From positions 49,682 through 113,681 of the forward strand of contig JANQGX010000095.1 of NCBI GenBank assembly GCA_028282885.1: 64,000 nucleotides of DNA, written 5' to 3'. Shown in pieces: positions 52,251 to 61,794 of this stretch; position 1 is the first letter of the stretch, and each line of letters starts with the position of its first letter. Below the pieces are notes generated by a model. The model saw only the letters and a program-made list of their open reading frames with translations. It ran no database searches and was not told the origin of the DNA. The position numbers were made by a program, and so were the translations under genes. The DNA comes from SAR324 cluster bacterium. Its GTDB lineage: Bacteria > SAR324 > XYD2-FULL-50-16.

Positions 52251-52946
52251 TCACGGGTGAATCTTTACTACAATGCCAATACCAGGACCTTCGGTATAGT
52301 GATAGTAGGTGAAAGTATTACTACCCGGCCGGCAGAAGGATGTAACATCCAGAAGCTTATCCCGGCCATATTTCTCCCACCGTCTTTTTTTTCGCCTGGT
52401 AAAATCCGCAATGATCCCGCCTTTTTTGTTGTCATAACGCATAAACTTCCAGACCATTCGGTCGTTGACCTTGAACCAGGCATTCCAGCCCCCGTATTGA
52501 TTCGGAGTGTCTTCTCCCTGCCCGTAAAATCCCACTTCCACCTTTGAGAAACTCGCTGGAAGCTGTATCGGGAAGTTTTTGGGAGCACTCGCAAAATGAA
52601 CCAATCCCAAATCCAGCTTTTCCTCTTTTAATTCGTAGAGTAAAAGGTTGAATCCTTTGTTGATCCCTTCATGAATTTGAACTCTTTTTTGTCTTTTCTT
52701 GTAACCCTCTTTATTAAGGACAAAATTATAGTAACCCGATTTCAGGTTTTCCACGTTTTTTGGTGTTTTCCCGACCGGGACGTTATTGATGACAATGTCC
52801 GCACCCTCCGGTTTGCTGAATACCTGGATGCTTCCCCTTCCGGGAATGGTCTGGGCAAATAATGAATTGACGCCACCGGACACTGTTAACAGGAAAGATA
52901 TCACTGCTGCAATAAAGAAGAGTCTTCTTTCATTTTTGGTAATCAT
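52251..52946 (-). CDS. PEGA-domain protein, exported
   Basis: 231 residues. Signal peptide (RRLFFIAAVISFLLTVSGGVNSLFAQ), then a PEGA domain (GSIQVFSKPEGADIVINNVPVGKTPKNVENLKSGYYNFVLNKEGYK), then about 110 residues of unassigned sequence rich in aromatic residues. PEGA domains sit in surface or periplasmic proteins and often accompany kinases or S-layer components. Role unknown. Single gene. Confidence 0.8.
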   Translation of the reverse strand: MITKNERRLFFIAAVISFLLTVSGGVNSLFAQTIPGRGSIQVFSKPEGADIVINNVPVGKTPKNVENLKSGYYNFVLNKEGYKKRQKRVQIHEGINKGFNLLLYELKEEKLDLGLVHFASAPKNFPIQLPASFSKVEVGFYGQGEDTPNQYGGWNAWFKVNDRMVWKFMRYDNKKGGIIADFTRRKKRRWEKYGRDKLLDVTSFCRPGSNTFTYYHYTEGPGIGIVVKIHP

Positions 52947-53227
52947 GTCGCCCTCTTGGATTGATCCGTGATGAATCCCGAACCCGGGATCGCTGCTGTA
53001 TATACGGACGTTTAAACCTTAAGTTCAGTATGTGGCTGATGAGTTGTAGGCGCTTTTATCGTTATATCCGGTCTGGGATCGATTGGACCAATCCTATCAC
53101 AAAATCCGGGCCGAGAAAACAAATTTGAGAGGGAAACCGCCCCTGCTCCAGATCTCAGACCATAGATCCGGGGCTTATGCGAGGGTTTCGATATTTTATG
53201 CGGGTTTGCAAGCAGGTGATTGTTTGA

Positions 53228-54043
53228 TTACCACATCCAACTGGCACCAATGTGCAAATCGTTTTGAACATTCTTGACACCTCTGATGCCTTCGGCAATG
53301 GTGATAATGGCCGTAACCAGTTTCATGGAACCTACATCGCCGGAAATAGAGACATGGCCGCCGTTACATTCGATCTCAACTCGTACACCACGGGTCGGTT
53401 TGTTTCGAATCAGCTCAATCCAGATTTGTGAGACGATGTGCTGGTCGTCAAAAGCCTGATGGGTATGTTCATCTTCTTTGAATTCATCCAGGTTCATGGC
53501 CTCGGCTATGATTTTAACTGCACTGTTTATGCTGATGGTGTCGAGATTCAGAACCAGATCGTAAAGCGATTGATCGGACCACTCAATTCCCCAAAGAGTT
53601 CTGGCCCATTGTGATCGCTCTTTGTCCATTTCTGCAATCAGTGAGATCGCCTGTTCACGGCCGATCTTTTCATTTACCATGGCGCTGTGAATCCGGTATT
53701 CCATCCCTGCCGTAATCCTTACCCGTAAGAGTCGAGGGACTCCTTTCAACAACAGATGCCCACCCCACCCATGATAAACTGTTCTGAAGTCCTTGCAGTG
53801 ACTCAATAATGAAGCCCGGATATACCTGAGATTGATAATGCTGCTGGAGACCTGTTTGTTAAAAAATCCCGGGGCTTTGAGAACTGAATCATGCAGCTCC
53901 TTTTCCGGTATTCCAAAGGTTTTGGAGGCATCCTGGGCAATGGTTTCGCGACTGATGCAGGCATAGCCTAAATGGTCAGCCAGAGCTTCCGCGACGGCCT
54001 TGCCTCCCCCGAAGGTTCCTCTGGATATGGTGATAATCGACAT
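53228..54043 (-). CDS. Cytidylate kinase-like protein with C-terminal BON domain
   Basis: 271 residues. The N-terminal P-loop region ISRGTFGGGKAVAEALADHLGYACISRETI is characteristic of the cytidylate-kinase-like family of uncertain substrate, and the central helices (EKIGREQAISLIAEMDKERSQW) match it. A BON domain occupies the last 75 residues (WIELIRNKPTRGVRVEIECNGGHVSISGDVG, then IRGVKNVQNDL). No signal peptide. It starts three bases after the OFA transporter gene, GAGGA upstream, so the two are co-expressed. BON domains usually bind membranes or ligands, suggesting a transporter-linked sensor or kinase. Confidence 0.85.
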   Translation of the reverse strand: MSIITISRGTFGGGKAVAEALADHLGYACISRETIAQDASKTFGIPEKELHDSVLKAPGFFNKQVSSSIINLRYIRASLLSHCKDFRTVYHGWGGHLLLKGVPRLLRVRITAGMEYRIHSAMVNEKIGREQAISLIAEMDKERSQWARTLWGIEWSDQSLYDLVLNLDTISINSAVKIIAEAMNLDEFKEDEHTHQAFDDQHIVSQIWIELIRNKPTRGVRVEIECNGGHVSISGDVGSMKLVTAIITIAEGIRGVKNVQNDLHIGASWMW

Positions 54044-54046
54044 GGT

Positions 54047-55330
54047 TTATTCCTCTGCTTGTTTCAGTTCCGGGGGACCAAGCCACCTGGTGATCAGTGA
54101 TAAAAGTGCTGCGGCAGACAGCATGACAACAATCAGAATATAAGACAGATCGGATTTACCGGTGATATCCTGAATCAGCCCGTTAACCCAAGGCATGATC
54201 AGGCCTGCCAGCCCAAATGCGACAAACAGACACCCGTAGTTGTGACCGAAATGACGAATGCCGAAATAGTCCTTACAGATAGAGGGAAAAATGGTTGGAT
54301 TACCCCCATAGTTCATTCCGATTAGAAAAACGATGGTCAGTATCATCCACCAGGAGCCCCCGCCGTTTACAGTTAAGTTGTAGAGAACGACAATGACGCA
54401 ACCCTGAAAGATGTTGTCCGCAAACAGGGTCCACAACCGTCCAACACGATCAGAAATGAAGCCTGCTAAAATTCGACCAGCAGAGTTACCGATGGACAGC
54501 ACCACAACCGTTAAAAAAGCGTATTGTTTTAGCGCTTGTTTTCCCAAGTCGGCAGCTACTCCGATAAACACCAAACCTGCAGAAGCGCCGATAAAAAACA
54601 TGATGAACAACAACCAGAAATGGACGGTGGTCACCATCTGCAGCCAGTTGAATTCTGCTTGCTCCCTGGTCTTCTCCATTTTCCTGGTAGAGAGCGGGAC
54701 GAATCCCACGGGCGGATTCACTACAAACCAGGTCAGGGCGACCGTCATGATCCAGATAGCGATGCCGAGGGTTATCATAGTCGCCGAAACCCCGGACTCC
54801 AATGCTTCCGTCGCTGTAGGACGAGCATGCAGGTTTAGCAACCACGCTGTCAAGGGGGCCAGGGGAACCGGCGCCATTCCGACTCCGGCGACGACGATAC
54901 CGGTCACCAATCCTGTCTTTTCTGCGGGGAACCACTTAATGGCAGCCGGTGTCAGGGCTGAATAACCGAAACTCACGCCTGTTCCGGTGATAATTCCGAA
55001 ACCAACCAGGTAGGCGATAAGAGATGATCCCCCGAAACCGGATATCAGGCAACCAAGACCTGTGAAAAACCCTCCCAGTAAAATCATGGGACGCGGCCCG
55101 AAGCGGTCCTGCAGACGACCAGCCGGAACCATCATGATCGAAAAGAAGGCGGCCATGGTCGCATAGGGCAGTGCCTTGTCGGCATTTGACCATCCCCAGG
55201 AAGAGGGAATGCCTGCCTTGATAACGCTCCAAATATATAAGATTCCAAAAATGAGCCCCAGGGCGGTTGCCGTATAGGTGACCAGCCATCCCCTGAAAAT
55301 GGTAATCGTGATGTAGGTGCTTTTGGTCAT
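54047..55330 (-). CDS. OFA-type MFS transporter
   Basis: 427 residues, twelve membrane segments. Oxalate/formate-antiporter-family features: RGWLVTYTATALGLIFGILYIWSVIKAG, ALPYATMAAFFSIMMVPAGRLQDRFGPRPMILLGG and MNYGGNPTIFPSICKDYFGIRHFGHNYG. Probably carries a small organic acid; the substrate is not assigned. Followed after three bases by the kinase-like/BON gene. Confidence 0.9.
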   Translation of the reverse strand: MTKSTYITITIFRGWLVTYTATALGLIFGILYIWSVIKAGIPSSWGWSNADKALPYATMAAFFSIMMVPAGRLQDRFGPRPMILLGGFFTGLGCLISGFGGSSLIAYLVGFGIITGTGVSFGYSALTPAAIKWFPAEKTGLVTGIVVAGVGMAPVPLAPLTAWLLNLHARPTATEALESGVSATMITLGIAIWIMTVALTWFVVNPPVGFVPLSTRKMEKTREQAEFNWLQMVTTVHFWLLFIMFFIGASAGLVFIGVAADLGKQALKQYAFLTVVVLSIGNSAGRILAGFISDRVGRLWTLFADNIFQGCVIVVLYNLTVNGGGSWWMILTIVFLIGMNYGGNPTIFPSICKDYFGIRHFGHNYGCLFVAFGLAGLIMPWVNGLIQDITGKSDLSYILIVVMLSAAALLSLITRWLGPPELKQAEE

Positions 55331-55514
55331 TGGATTATGTTAGAGAATGCTCAATGTGATTGCAAAAAACGGAGATCAGTTGAACCAGGCAGATGCCCAC
55401 TTGGTTGATATATACAGGAACAGTTGCCGAATCTCATTATTATAGGTAGTGTTATCCGGTTTCGAATATGGGGAAAACCGCAATATTGCGGTAGTTATTG
55501 TCCAATCTCACCTT

Positions 55515-55912
55515 TTATTGTTGATTCATTAATTTTTCAATGGTGTTGCGGATCTGATCACGTTGTTGATCGACCTGTTCGTTGGTAAAGGCTTCCACGC
55601 GCTCAAGCCCTTTGGGTAAAAACCGGACAGCAGGTTTCGATTCGGCACTATAATCCGCATTCCTTCCTTATTGTTGATTTCACCTGCAATGGCTTCCAGA
55701 TCACCGTGGGCGTGGACAATCTAGCCATTCGATTTCAGCAGCCGATTTACGGATAACGTTCCGGGTATCCTGAAGGGACTTAATTTCTCGCTGGCCATGA
55801 CCAGCTACCAGTCCCAGGCATTCGCCGGGACTTTTCCAAAAAGTGTCTCGGAACCGATAACCTCAACCGAGATGTGACCATCATCCAGGCCAACAACGAT
55901 TTCGGTTAACAT
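55515..55912 (-). pseudogene. Degraded gene with two in-frame TAG codons and a frameshift
   Basis: Starting at ATG 55912 (GGAGA upstream) the frame reads MLTEIVVGLDDGHISVEVIG and GKVPANAWDW, meets TAG, continues with EKLSPFRIPGTLSVNRLLKS, meets a second TAG, then IVHAHGDLEAIAGEINNKEG. After a shift near 55665 another frame runs on to TAA at 55515 (RFLPKGLERVEAFTNEQVDQ, ending in a helix with IEKLMNQQ). The continuity across both stops and the shift is the signature of a decaying gene. No family recognised. Confidence 0.5.
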
Positions 55913-56017
55913 GTGATTCTCCGTTTCTTTGCTTGATTGGTGGGTCTGGGATAGAGTTCACCAGAACAGGAATTTGGTTCAATTGTCCGGACAGTGTGAC
56001 TATTTTCCGGATGTTGA

Positions 56018-57370
56018 TCAATCAACACGCGGGCCCAATTTCTGTGATTGCACTGGAGGCCGGATCAGGCAGAGGATAATTGTAGCGCCAACAGAAAGGA
56101 AGGCAAAAACAAGAAAGGCATTTCGGTAACTTCCGGTCGTGTCAAACACCCAGCCTGTAAAAACCGGAGCCATCAGCGAAAGTGGAGCCCTGACAGCCAG
56201 GGAACTTCCCATAATGGACCCAAAAGCCTTTCGTCCAAAATATCGACCGGTCATCACCAGGAGCAAAGGAGTGGAAGCGCCGCTGCTGAATCCGAAACAT
56301 ATAAGTAAAATGTAAACAGAAAACAGATCGCCGGAAAAAAGAAAAACCATGATACCCAAAGTCATCACCAGGAAAACTCCTGCGAGGAGGTACTTCAGAT
56401 TTGCCTTGGAAACCCGGTCAGACAATATGCCACCGAAAAACCTGGAAGGGATTGAAAAAAAAATCATCAACCCCATCATACTCCCGGCAACAGTTCGCTC
56501 AATCCCCATATCTGTCAGAAACGGTATGAAGTGAATATTGAATGCACCGACAGCGACCGTCTGGGCACCGAAGGCAAGACATAACATCCAGTAAGAACTT
56601 GTTTTCAAGGCCTCTTTCAGAGAGAAATCTATTTCAACCGGTTGATAGGAAAGCGTCATCACTTTCAAACCGGTGGTGGCTGTGCCAGGTTTTTCCGCTG
56701 GTGTTGACACTGGATCTCCGTCCGGCAGTAATCCATAGTGTTCGGGAATCTTCTGTTTCACAAAGAGAAGGATGAAAGGTGCACAGGACAGCAGGATAAC
56801 ACCCCAGATCAGGCAGGTGAGACGCCATCCGAAAACAGAGACAAGCCAGGTGACAATTGGCACAAGAGCAACGCCAACAACGCCGATCAGGGCAAATTTT
56901 GTCCCCATTGCCAGTCCTCTTTTTCTCATAAACCAGTCATTCAGGGACTTGTCCACGCTGATGGTGAGTCCGATATTAAGTCCCATACCGATCAGGACGC
57001 CCCAGACAAGGTAATAGCTCCAGACCGTTTTGACGAAGTACATCAGGATCAATCCACTTCCAGCCAGGACAGTTCCAGTAAAAATTACCCACTTGGGTCC
57101 GTATCGATCAGAAAGCCAGCCGGTCAAGGGTGAAGTAATCCCCCCTTCCAGACGACCGATTCCCGCTGCCAGAGACGTGGTTGCCCGATCAACGCCAAGG
57201 TCCGAAGCCAGATCCTTGAAAAAAACGGATATCCCGTATCCATAAAAACCATGTCCCAGCCCTGATACTATTCCTGTTACCAGCACTGTCCACCAGCCGA
57301 AAAAGATTGCTGGTTTTTTGGGGATTTCTGCAGGCGAATGCGACCCGCTTTTCTTATTTATGTTCTTCAC
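56018..57370 (-). CDS. MFS transporter (OFA/monocarboxylate-like)
   Basis: 450 residues, twelve membrane segments: FFGWWTVLVTGIVSGLGHGFYGYGISVFFKDL, then GGITSPLTGWLSDRYGPKWVIFTG and SDRVSKANLKYLLAGVF. It belongs to the monocarboxylate/organic-anion MFS group. GTG start. It is not similar enough to the neighbouring OFA carrier to be a recent duplicate. Substrate unknown. Confidence 0.9.
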   Translation of the reverse strand: MKNINKKSGSHSPAEIPKKPAIFFGWWTVLVTGIVSGLGHGFYGYGISVFFKDLASDLGVDRATTSLAAGIGRLEGGITSPLTGWLSDRYGPKWVIFTGTVLAGSGLILMYFVKTVWSYYLVWGVLIGMGLNIGLTISVDKSLNDWFMRKRGLAMGTKFALIGVVGVALVPIVTWLVSVFGWRLTCLIWGVILLSCAPFILLFVKQKIPEHYGLLPDGDPVSTPAEKPGTATTGLKVMTLSYQPVEIDFSLKEALKTSSYWMLCLAFGAQTVAVGAFNIHFIPFLTDMGIERTVAGSMMGLMIFFSIPSRFFGGILSDRVSKANLKYLLAGVFLVMTLGIMVFLFSGDLFSVYILLICFGFSSGASTPLLLVMTGRYFGRKAFGSIMGSSLAVRAPLSLMAPVFTGWVFDTTGSYRNAFLVFAFLSVGATIILCLIRPPVQSQKLGPRVD

Positions 57371-57990
57371 GTTGTAACTACTCGCCTTAAATCTGCGTTT
57401 GCCCCAAAGGTGTTGTATTTCAAGAATCTTGGAAGGTAGGGATGGCTTCCTGAAACTCCATGGATGGATTTATGCGGTTCTTGAAAACAATACGTTTGGG
57501 GTAATTGCATGTGAATAGATACTTTTAGAATTGAATTCCAGAGTTCAGGCTGGATTTGGAGAAAAAGGCAAGAATCACCTGATAAGTCTTCACAAATAAG
57601 CCCAATTTTTTGAGATTTGATTTAACTTCTCTCTTATGGAAAAACGGGATTCCGGAAGGTCTAGCTGACAATATCAGACAGCGAATGTCGTTGAGCTGAA
57701 ACAAACCATCAGGGGAATGGATAATGTCAACCTGGCTGCAGAAAAGAACATAATGCTTTGAAAGAGAGGCTGGCCTTCCTCGAAACGCAATCACCCGACC
57801 TGATCTAGAACATGGAAAACCAGCGATAGTATAACCGAGATTGTCCTTTCCTGTTGAAAATCAGAAAACGGTATATCTGCTTCGCGAATGAATAGATCTG
57901 GTGATTCAGTTTAAAAGAGTACGCCAATTATCAGCTCTTAGATCCCAAAAAATACATCGTTAGAGACCTACAGAATTTTTCAGAAGCTCT
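57371..57990. other. Intergenic region, no supported gene
   Basis: About 620 bases between the MFS gene and the end of the second sugar ABC operon. A plus-strand stretch near 57755-57810 reads LKERLAFLETQSPDL before a stop and may be a trace of a lost gene. The minus-strand frame 57525-57794 lacks a ribosome-binding site and has no recognisable domain. Confidence 0.35.
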
Positions 57991-59052
57991 TCAGGATAGA
58001 TGCAGTCTCTTGTTCGTTGAAGCTAAAAACACATGAATACTCACCGGTTCAGCGCTAACAAAGACTTTATCCCCTGGTTGAACAGTTGTTCTGCCACGTA
58101 GCAGAACTCTAAGGGTATTGCCGGCCAAGCGGGCGGTTATTTGTGTCTCCGACCCAGTTGGTTCGACCACAACCACTTCACACGGCCATCCTTTTTCAGC
58201 CAATACAAGGTGTTCCGGACGGACACCGATAATGACATCGGTATCTGCTTGAGCAAACTGCTTCCCGAGGTTTAGTTTCAGTTCTTTTGACAAAACCAAT
58301 GACTTATTGTCATCCAGCTTGCCATTAAAAAAGTTCATCTGTGGTGAACCGATAAATGCTGCTACAAAAAGGCTTTGCGGATGATCATACAGTTCTAACG
58401 GCGCACCAATCTGTTCGATACGACCGTTATTCATAACCACGACACGATCCGATAAGGTCATGGCCTCAACCTGGTCATGGGTCACATAAATAGTCGTGGT
58501 GGAAAGTCTTTGATGAAGTTCTTTCAGTTCCGACCGCATTTGCACGCGTAACTTTGCGTCAAGATTGGATAAAGGTTCATCAAACAAAAAGACAGTCGGA
58601 TTTCGCACAATAGCACGTCCCATAGCTACGCGTTGACGCTGACCACCGGACAGAGCTCGCGGTTTTCTGTCAAGGTATTCAGTCAGGCCCAGTATCTCAG
58701 CTGCTTCATGAACACGCTGATTGATTTCTTTGGCGGGGAGTTTGCGTTGTTTCAGGGCAAACCCCATATTCTTGCGAATTGTCATGTGGGGATAAAGTGC
58801 ATAGTTTTGAAATACCATTGCTATGTCACGATCTTTGGGGGCAATGTCGTTCACCACCCGATTCCCAATAATGATTTCACCGGAATTGATACTTTCTAAC
58901 CCGGCAATCATGCGAAGAAGTGTTGATTTTCCACACCCGGAGGGGCCAACCAAAGCAACAAATTCACCCTCTTTGATCTCTACATCAATCCCATGAATAA
59001 CTTCAACGTTATCATATGATTTCCGTATATTTTGAATTAAAACTTTGCTCAT
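57991..59052 (-). CDS. Sugar ABC transporter ATP-binding protein (UgpC/MalK family)
   Basis: 353 residues: Walker A GPSGCGKST, signature LSGGQRQRVAMGRAI, Walker B VFLFDEPLSNLD, VTHD switch, and a C-terminal regulatory domain (VIIGVRPEHLVLAEKGW). Last gene of the minus-strand importer operon. The nucleotide-binding half is very similar to the ATPase at 40902-42017, as expected for the family. Confidence 0.94.
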   Translation of the reverse strand: MSKVLIQNIRKSYDNVEVIHGIDVEIKEGEFVALVGPSGCGKSTLLRMIAGLESINSGEIIIGNRVVNDIAPKDRDIAMVFQNYALYPHMTIRKNMGFALKQRKLPAKEINQRVHEAAEILGLTEYLDRKPRALSGGQRQRVAMGRAIVRNPTVFLFDEPLSNLDAKLRVQMRSELKELHQRLSTTTIYVTHDQVEAMTLSDRVVVMNNGRIEQIGAPLELYDHPQSLFVAAFIGSPQMNFFNGKLDDNKSLVLSKELKLNLGKQFAQADTDVIIGVRPEHLVLAEKGWPCEVVVVEPTGSETQITARLAGNTLRVLLRGRTTVQPGDKVFVSAEPVSIHVFLASTNKRLHLS

Positions 59053-59082
59053 GGCGGTCTCTTACTAATAAATTGTGTTCTC

Positions 59083-60093
59083 TTACCAGCGTCGAAGCAC
59101 TTCTTCGGTCCATCCAAGTAGATTCTTGATTCTGATGACTTTACCATCCGGTCCGGTAATTATTCCGTCAAAATACCCAAAGCACTGATCTTCGCGACTC
59201 ACAACAATCAGCCTGTTGAAATGTGAATGCCGGACGAACACCGGCTTGAATTGAAGATCGATACCATGACCTTTGATTGTCCAGGGACGCAGGAAATTGT
59301 TTTGGTCATATTCCCAGTCCAGTTCCTCACTGACCTTAAAGATTTGGCCATCAATATTCAGCGCATTTTCAGTGGATGGAGTATTGATTGTCCATTTACC
59401 GCCAAACTGCAATCCGATTTCGTGCCCGTCCGTTTTTCCACTTGCTGATGCCCAGTTCCATACAATGGAATATGGCCACCGACCACGACCGTGATCAAGC
59501 GTGGCGTAGACAGTTTCTTTCGATAATGTGTAGGTCTTGCCATTTGCAATGACCTGACCACTGGTAGGCAGGCAATTGCTTTTACGGGTAAGCTGAAATC
59601 GCTTTTTATCCCAGGGAACCACCACGCTCATGGATTGATGGTTTTCCGGTTCATGAGCAAAAGCGTCGATGGTAAGACGATCGTTTTCAAGATGTAATCG
59701 TGTGCCACCGGGTTCAGGAATGATTCTAATATCAATCTTGTTACCCTTGCCGCAAATGGTCCCTCCACCTGATACTTCAGGCATAGCGAGGACACGACGG
59801 CCAGGTAGCCAATGGATTTCAGCTATAGCAATGTTCTTCAGGTTTTTCAAATCAAGGAAAAAACCGGCAAGTGTAACACGATAGTCACTATGTGAAACAT
59901 TCAAAGCCGCAATTACTTCAGGAGATGATATGCACCAATACTCAAAGCGTTTGTTGCGACCCCAACCATTCAGATTCGCTCTAATTATCGGTTTCCGTGA
60001 CCAGCCAATTGCTGAAGAATTGAGCTGGCCATTATGGTCGCACAAATTAACAGCTCTGGTGATCTCTCTTTCTACAGTATTAAGAGTCACCAT
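59083..60093 (-). CDS. DUF2804 family protein, copy 1
   Basis: 336 residues with the DUF2804 hallmarks: EITRAVNLCDHNGQLNSSAIGWSRKPI, then GWGRNKRFEYWCIS, DYRVTLAGFFLDLK, DHGRGRWPYSIVWNWA and FGGKWT. Predicted all-beta, with no signal peptide. The family has no established function that I can name. Its place in a sugar ABC operon with a second copy suggests handling of the imported compound. Start at ATG with AGAGG upstream; overlaps copy 2 by seven bases. Confidence 0.88.
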   Translation of the reverse strand: MVTLNTVEREITRAVNLCDHNGQLNSSAIGWSRKPIIRANLNGWGRNKRFEYWCISSPEVIAALNVSHSDYRVTLAGFFLDLKNLKNIAIAEIHWLPGRRVLAMPEVSGGGTICGKGNKIDIRIIPEPGGTRLHLENDRLTIDAFAHEPENHQSMSVVVPWDKKRFQLTRKSNCLPTSGQVIANGKTYTLSKETVYATLDHGRGRWPYSIVWNWASASGKTDGHEIGLQFGGKWTINTPSTENALNIDGQIFKVSEELDWEYDQNNFLRPWTIKGHGIDLQFKPVFVRHSHFNRLIVVSREDQCFGYFDGIITGPDGKVIRIKNLLGWTEEVLRRW

Positions 60094-61103
60094 TTTCTAA
60101 AAACCTCTTCTGCCATGCCCTGTACGTGATCAACTTCTATCACTTCACCATTGTCTGCAATTACTTGCCCGTTGAAATGGCCGAAACATTGATCCCCGCG
60201 AGCAGAGATAATCCATTTATTGAAATGATGTTGATGGTGAATTTTAGGTACGAAAGTCAAATCAACCCTTGATCCTCTGATCGTCCATGGTTTCATGAAA
60301 TTTCGGTTGTCATAATTCCATTTGAGTTCTTCGCTGAGCTTTTGTATACGTCCGTCAATGCGTAAACAGTTTTCTGTTGAAGGAGTGCCGACGGTCCATT
60401 TTCCGCCAAGCTGAAGGCCAATTTGTCTTCCGTTTGTAAATCCGTGGCCCGCTGACCAGTTCCACCAGGTAGTATAGGGCCAGCGTCCCCGGCCAACATC
60501 ATGCAGGGCGAGACATTTTTCTGGCTCGATCTTCCATTCCTGGCCATCGACAGTCACTCTGCCGGAGGCGGAGAGGCAATTGTCTTTGCGGGTATACTGG
60601 AAAGTGCGACTGTTCCAAGGAACCAGTACTCCCATGGATTCGTGACCTGCGGGTTTTGTGATCAGTGCATCCAGTTGCAGGCGTTCGCTATTGGTGATTA
60701 GTCGCGTTCCATTGGCTTCCTGACCGATTGTCACACCAATTCCATGCGCACATTCAGATACCGTTTTTGGGCATGTCGGATCGGGCATGATGCAGCGCTC
60801 CGGTAGCCAGCGGTTGCCTCGGTATGCAACGATCTCACCGGTTTTCAGGTTAATAAATGTGGAGGCAATATTGGCCCGGTAATCATGGTGAGAAATGTTG
60901 GCAGTAATGATGAAATCTTCACACATCAGGCAGTAGTATTCGAAACGCTTGTTACGGCCCCAGCCCCTCAGGTTATCGCGGTGCAGGGGAAACCTGGACC
61001 AGCCAACAGCTTGGGGATTGAGCTTTCCGTTTGGCAGACATATATCCACAGGGGAGGTAATCTCTCTCTCAGGTTTAATTGTTGAATTGAATAAGAAACT
61101 CAT
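60087..61103 (-). CDS. DUF2804 family protein, copy 2
   Basis: 338 residues, a tandem paralogue of the following gene: EITSPVDICLPNGKLNPQAVGWSRFPLHRDNLRGWGRNKRFEYYC, DVGRGRWPYTTWWNWS and QLGGKWTVGTPSTENCLRIDG. The two copies are alike along their whole length but far from identical, so the duplication is old and both are retained. It overlaps the GntR gene by four bases. Confidence 0.88.
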   Translation of the reverse strand: MSFLFNSTIKPEREITSPVDICLPNGKLNPQAVGWSRFPLHRDNLRGWGRNKRFEYYCLMCEDFIITANISHHDYRANIASTFINLKTGEIVAYRGNRWLPERCIMPDPTCPKTVSECAHGIGVTIGQEANGTRLITNSERLQLDALITKPAGHESMGVLVPWNSRTFQYTRKDNCLSASGRVTVDGQEWKIEPEKCLALHDVGRGRWPYTTWWNWSAGHGFTNGRQIGLQLGGKWTVGTPSTENCLRIDGRIQKLSEELKWNYDNRNFMKPWTIRGSRVDLTFVPKIHHQHHFNKWIISARGDQCFGHFNGQVIADNGEVIEVDHVQGMAEEVFRKW

Positions 61104-61774
61104 TTGCTGGTTTTTCCTTGAGTTTTATTCAGAGAGTCTAATAGCCTTTGGCCAGCAGAAACCTCATCCAGATTGGCTAATTTAGCCGCTTTCTCCAAAT
61201 CACCAGATCGCAGAGCATCACGGATAGCCAAATGAGTATCCAGTGACTTCTGCAAACCATCGGGAATTGCTTTGAAACCGTGACGAAATACTTCGGATTG
61301 GCTTTGCAGTATACTGAACAATCGGTAAGTCCATTCAGCTTCCTCAGTATTGCATAGTAACTCATGAAATTGACGGTTAAGCTTGGAATAGGTTTCAAAT
61401 TCGTTGTTGCGAACCGCGATTTTGCTTTGTTGGATATTTTGGTCGATGTGTTCAAGCCGTTCTTCGTTGTATGAAGGACCACTGAGCCGAACAGCCTGAG
61501 CGTTTAACAAACCGCGAAGTTGAAAAACTTCATTGATCTGGGCGTTTTTGAAGTCTGCAACAACAGTGCCTTGATGTGCTACATGACTCAACCAGCCTTC
61601 GCTTACCAGACTTTTGATAGCTTCACGAACAGGTGTTTCACTCATCGAAATTGCGTCGGCAATTCTTTTGGTAGTGATGGGAGAACCTGTTGGTGCCTCC
61701 CCGGATAAAATCAGTTCCTGAATAAACTGACGAGCAATTTCAGATTTGGTTTTAAATGTCTGCTTTACATTCAC
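61100..61774 (-). CDS. GntR-family (FCD) transcriptional regulator
   Basis: 224 residues. N-terminal winged helix (QELILSGEAPTGSPITTKRIADAISMSETPVREAIKSLVSEGWL) and C-terminal all-helical FCD ligand-binding domain (NEVFQLRGLLNAQAVRLS; FHELLCNTEEAEW). GTG start with GGAGA upstream. Encoded inside the transporter/DUF2804 operon, so it probably controls that operon in response to the substrate or a breakdown product. Confidence 0.92.
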   Translation of the reverse strand: MNVKQTFKTKSEIARQFIQELILSGEAPTGSPITTKRIADAISMSETPVREAIKSLVSEGWLSHVAHQGTVVADFKNAQINEVFQLRGLLNAQAVRLSGPSYNEERLEHIDQNIQQSKIAVRNNEFETYSKLNRQFHELLCNTEEAEWTYRLFSILQSQSEVFRHGFKAIPDGLQKSLDTHLAIRDALRSGDLEKAAKLANLDEVSAGQRLLDSLNKTQGKTSK

Positions 61775-61794
61775 GAATTTGAATTCTCCTTTAA

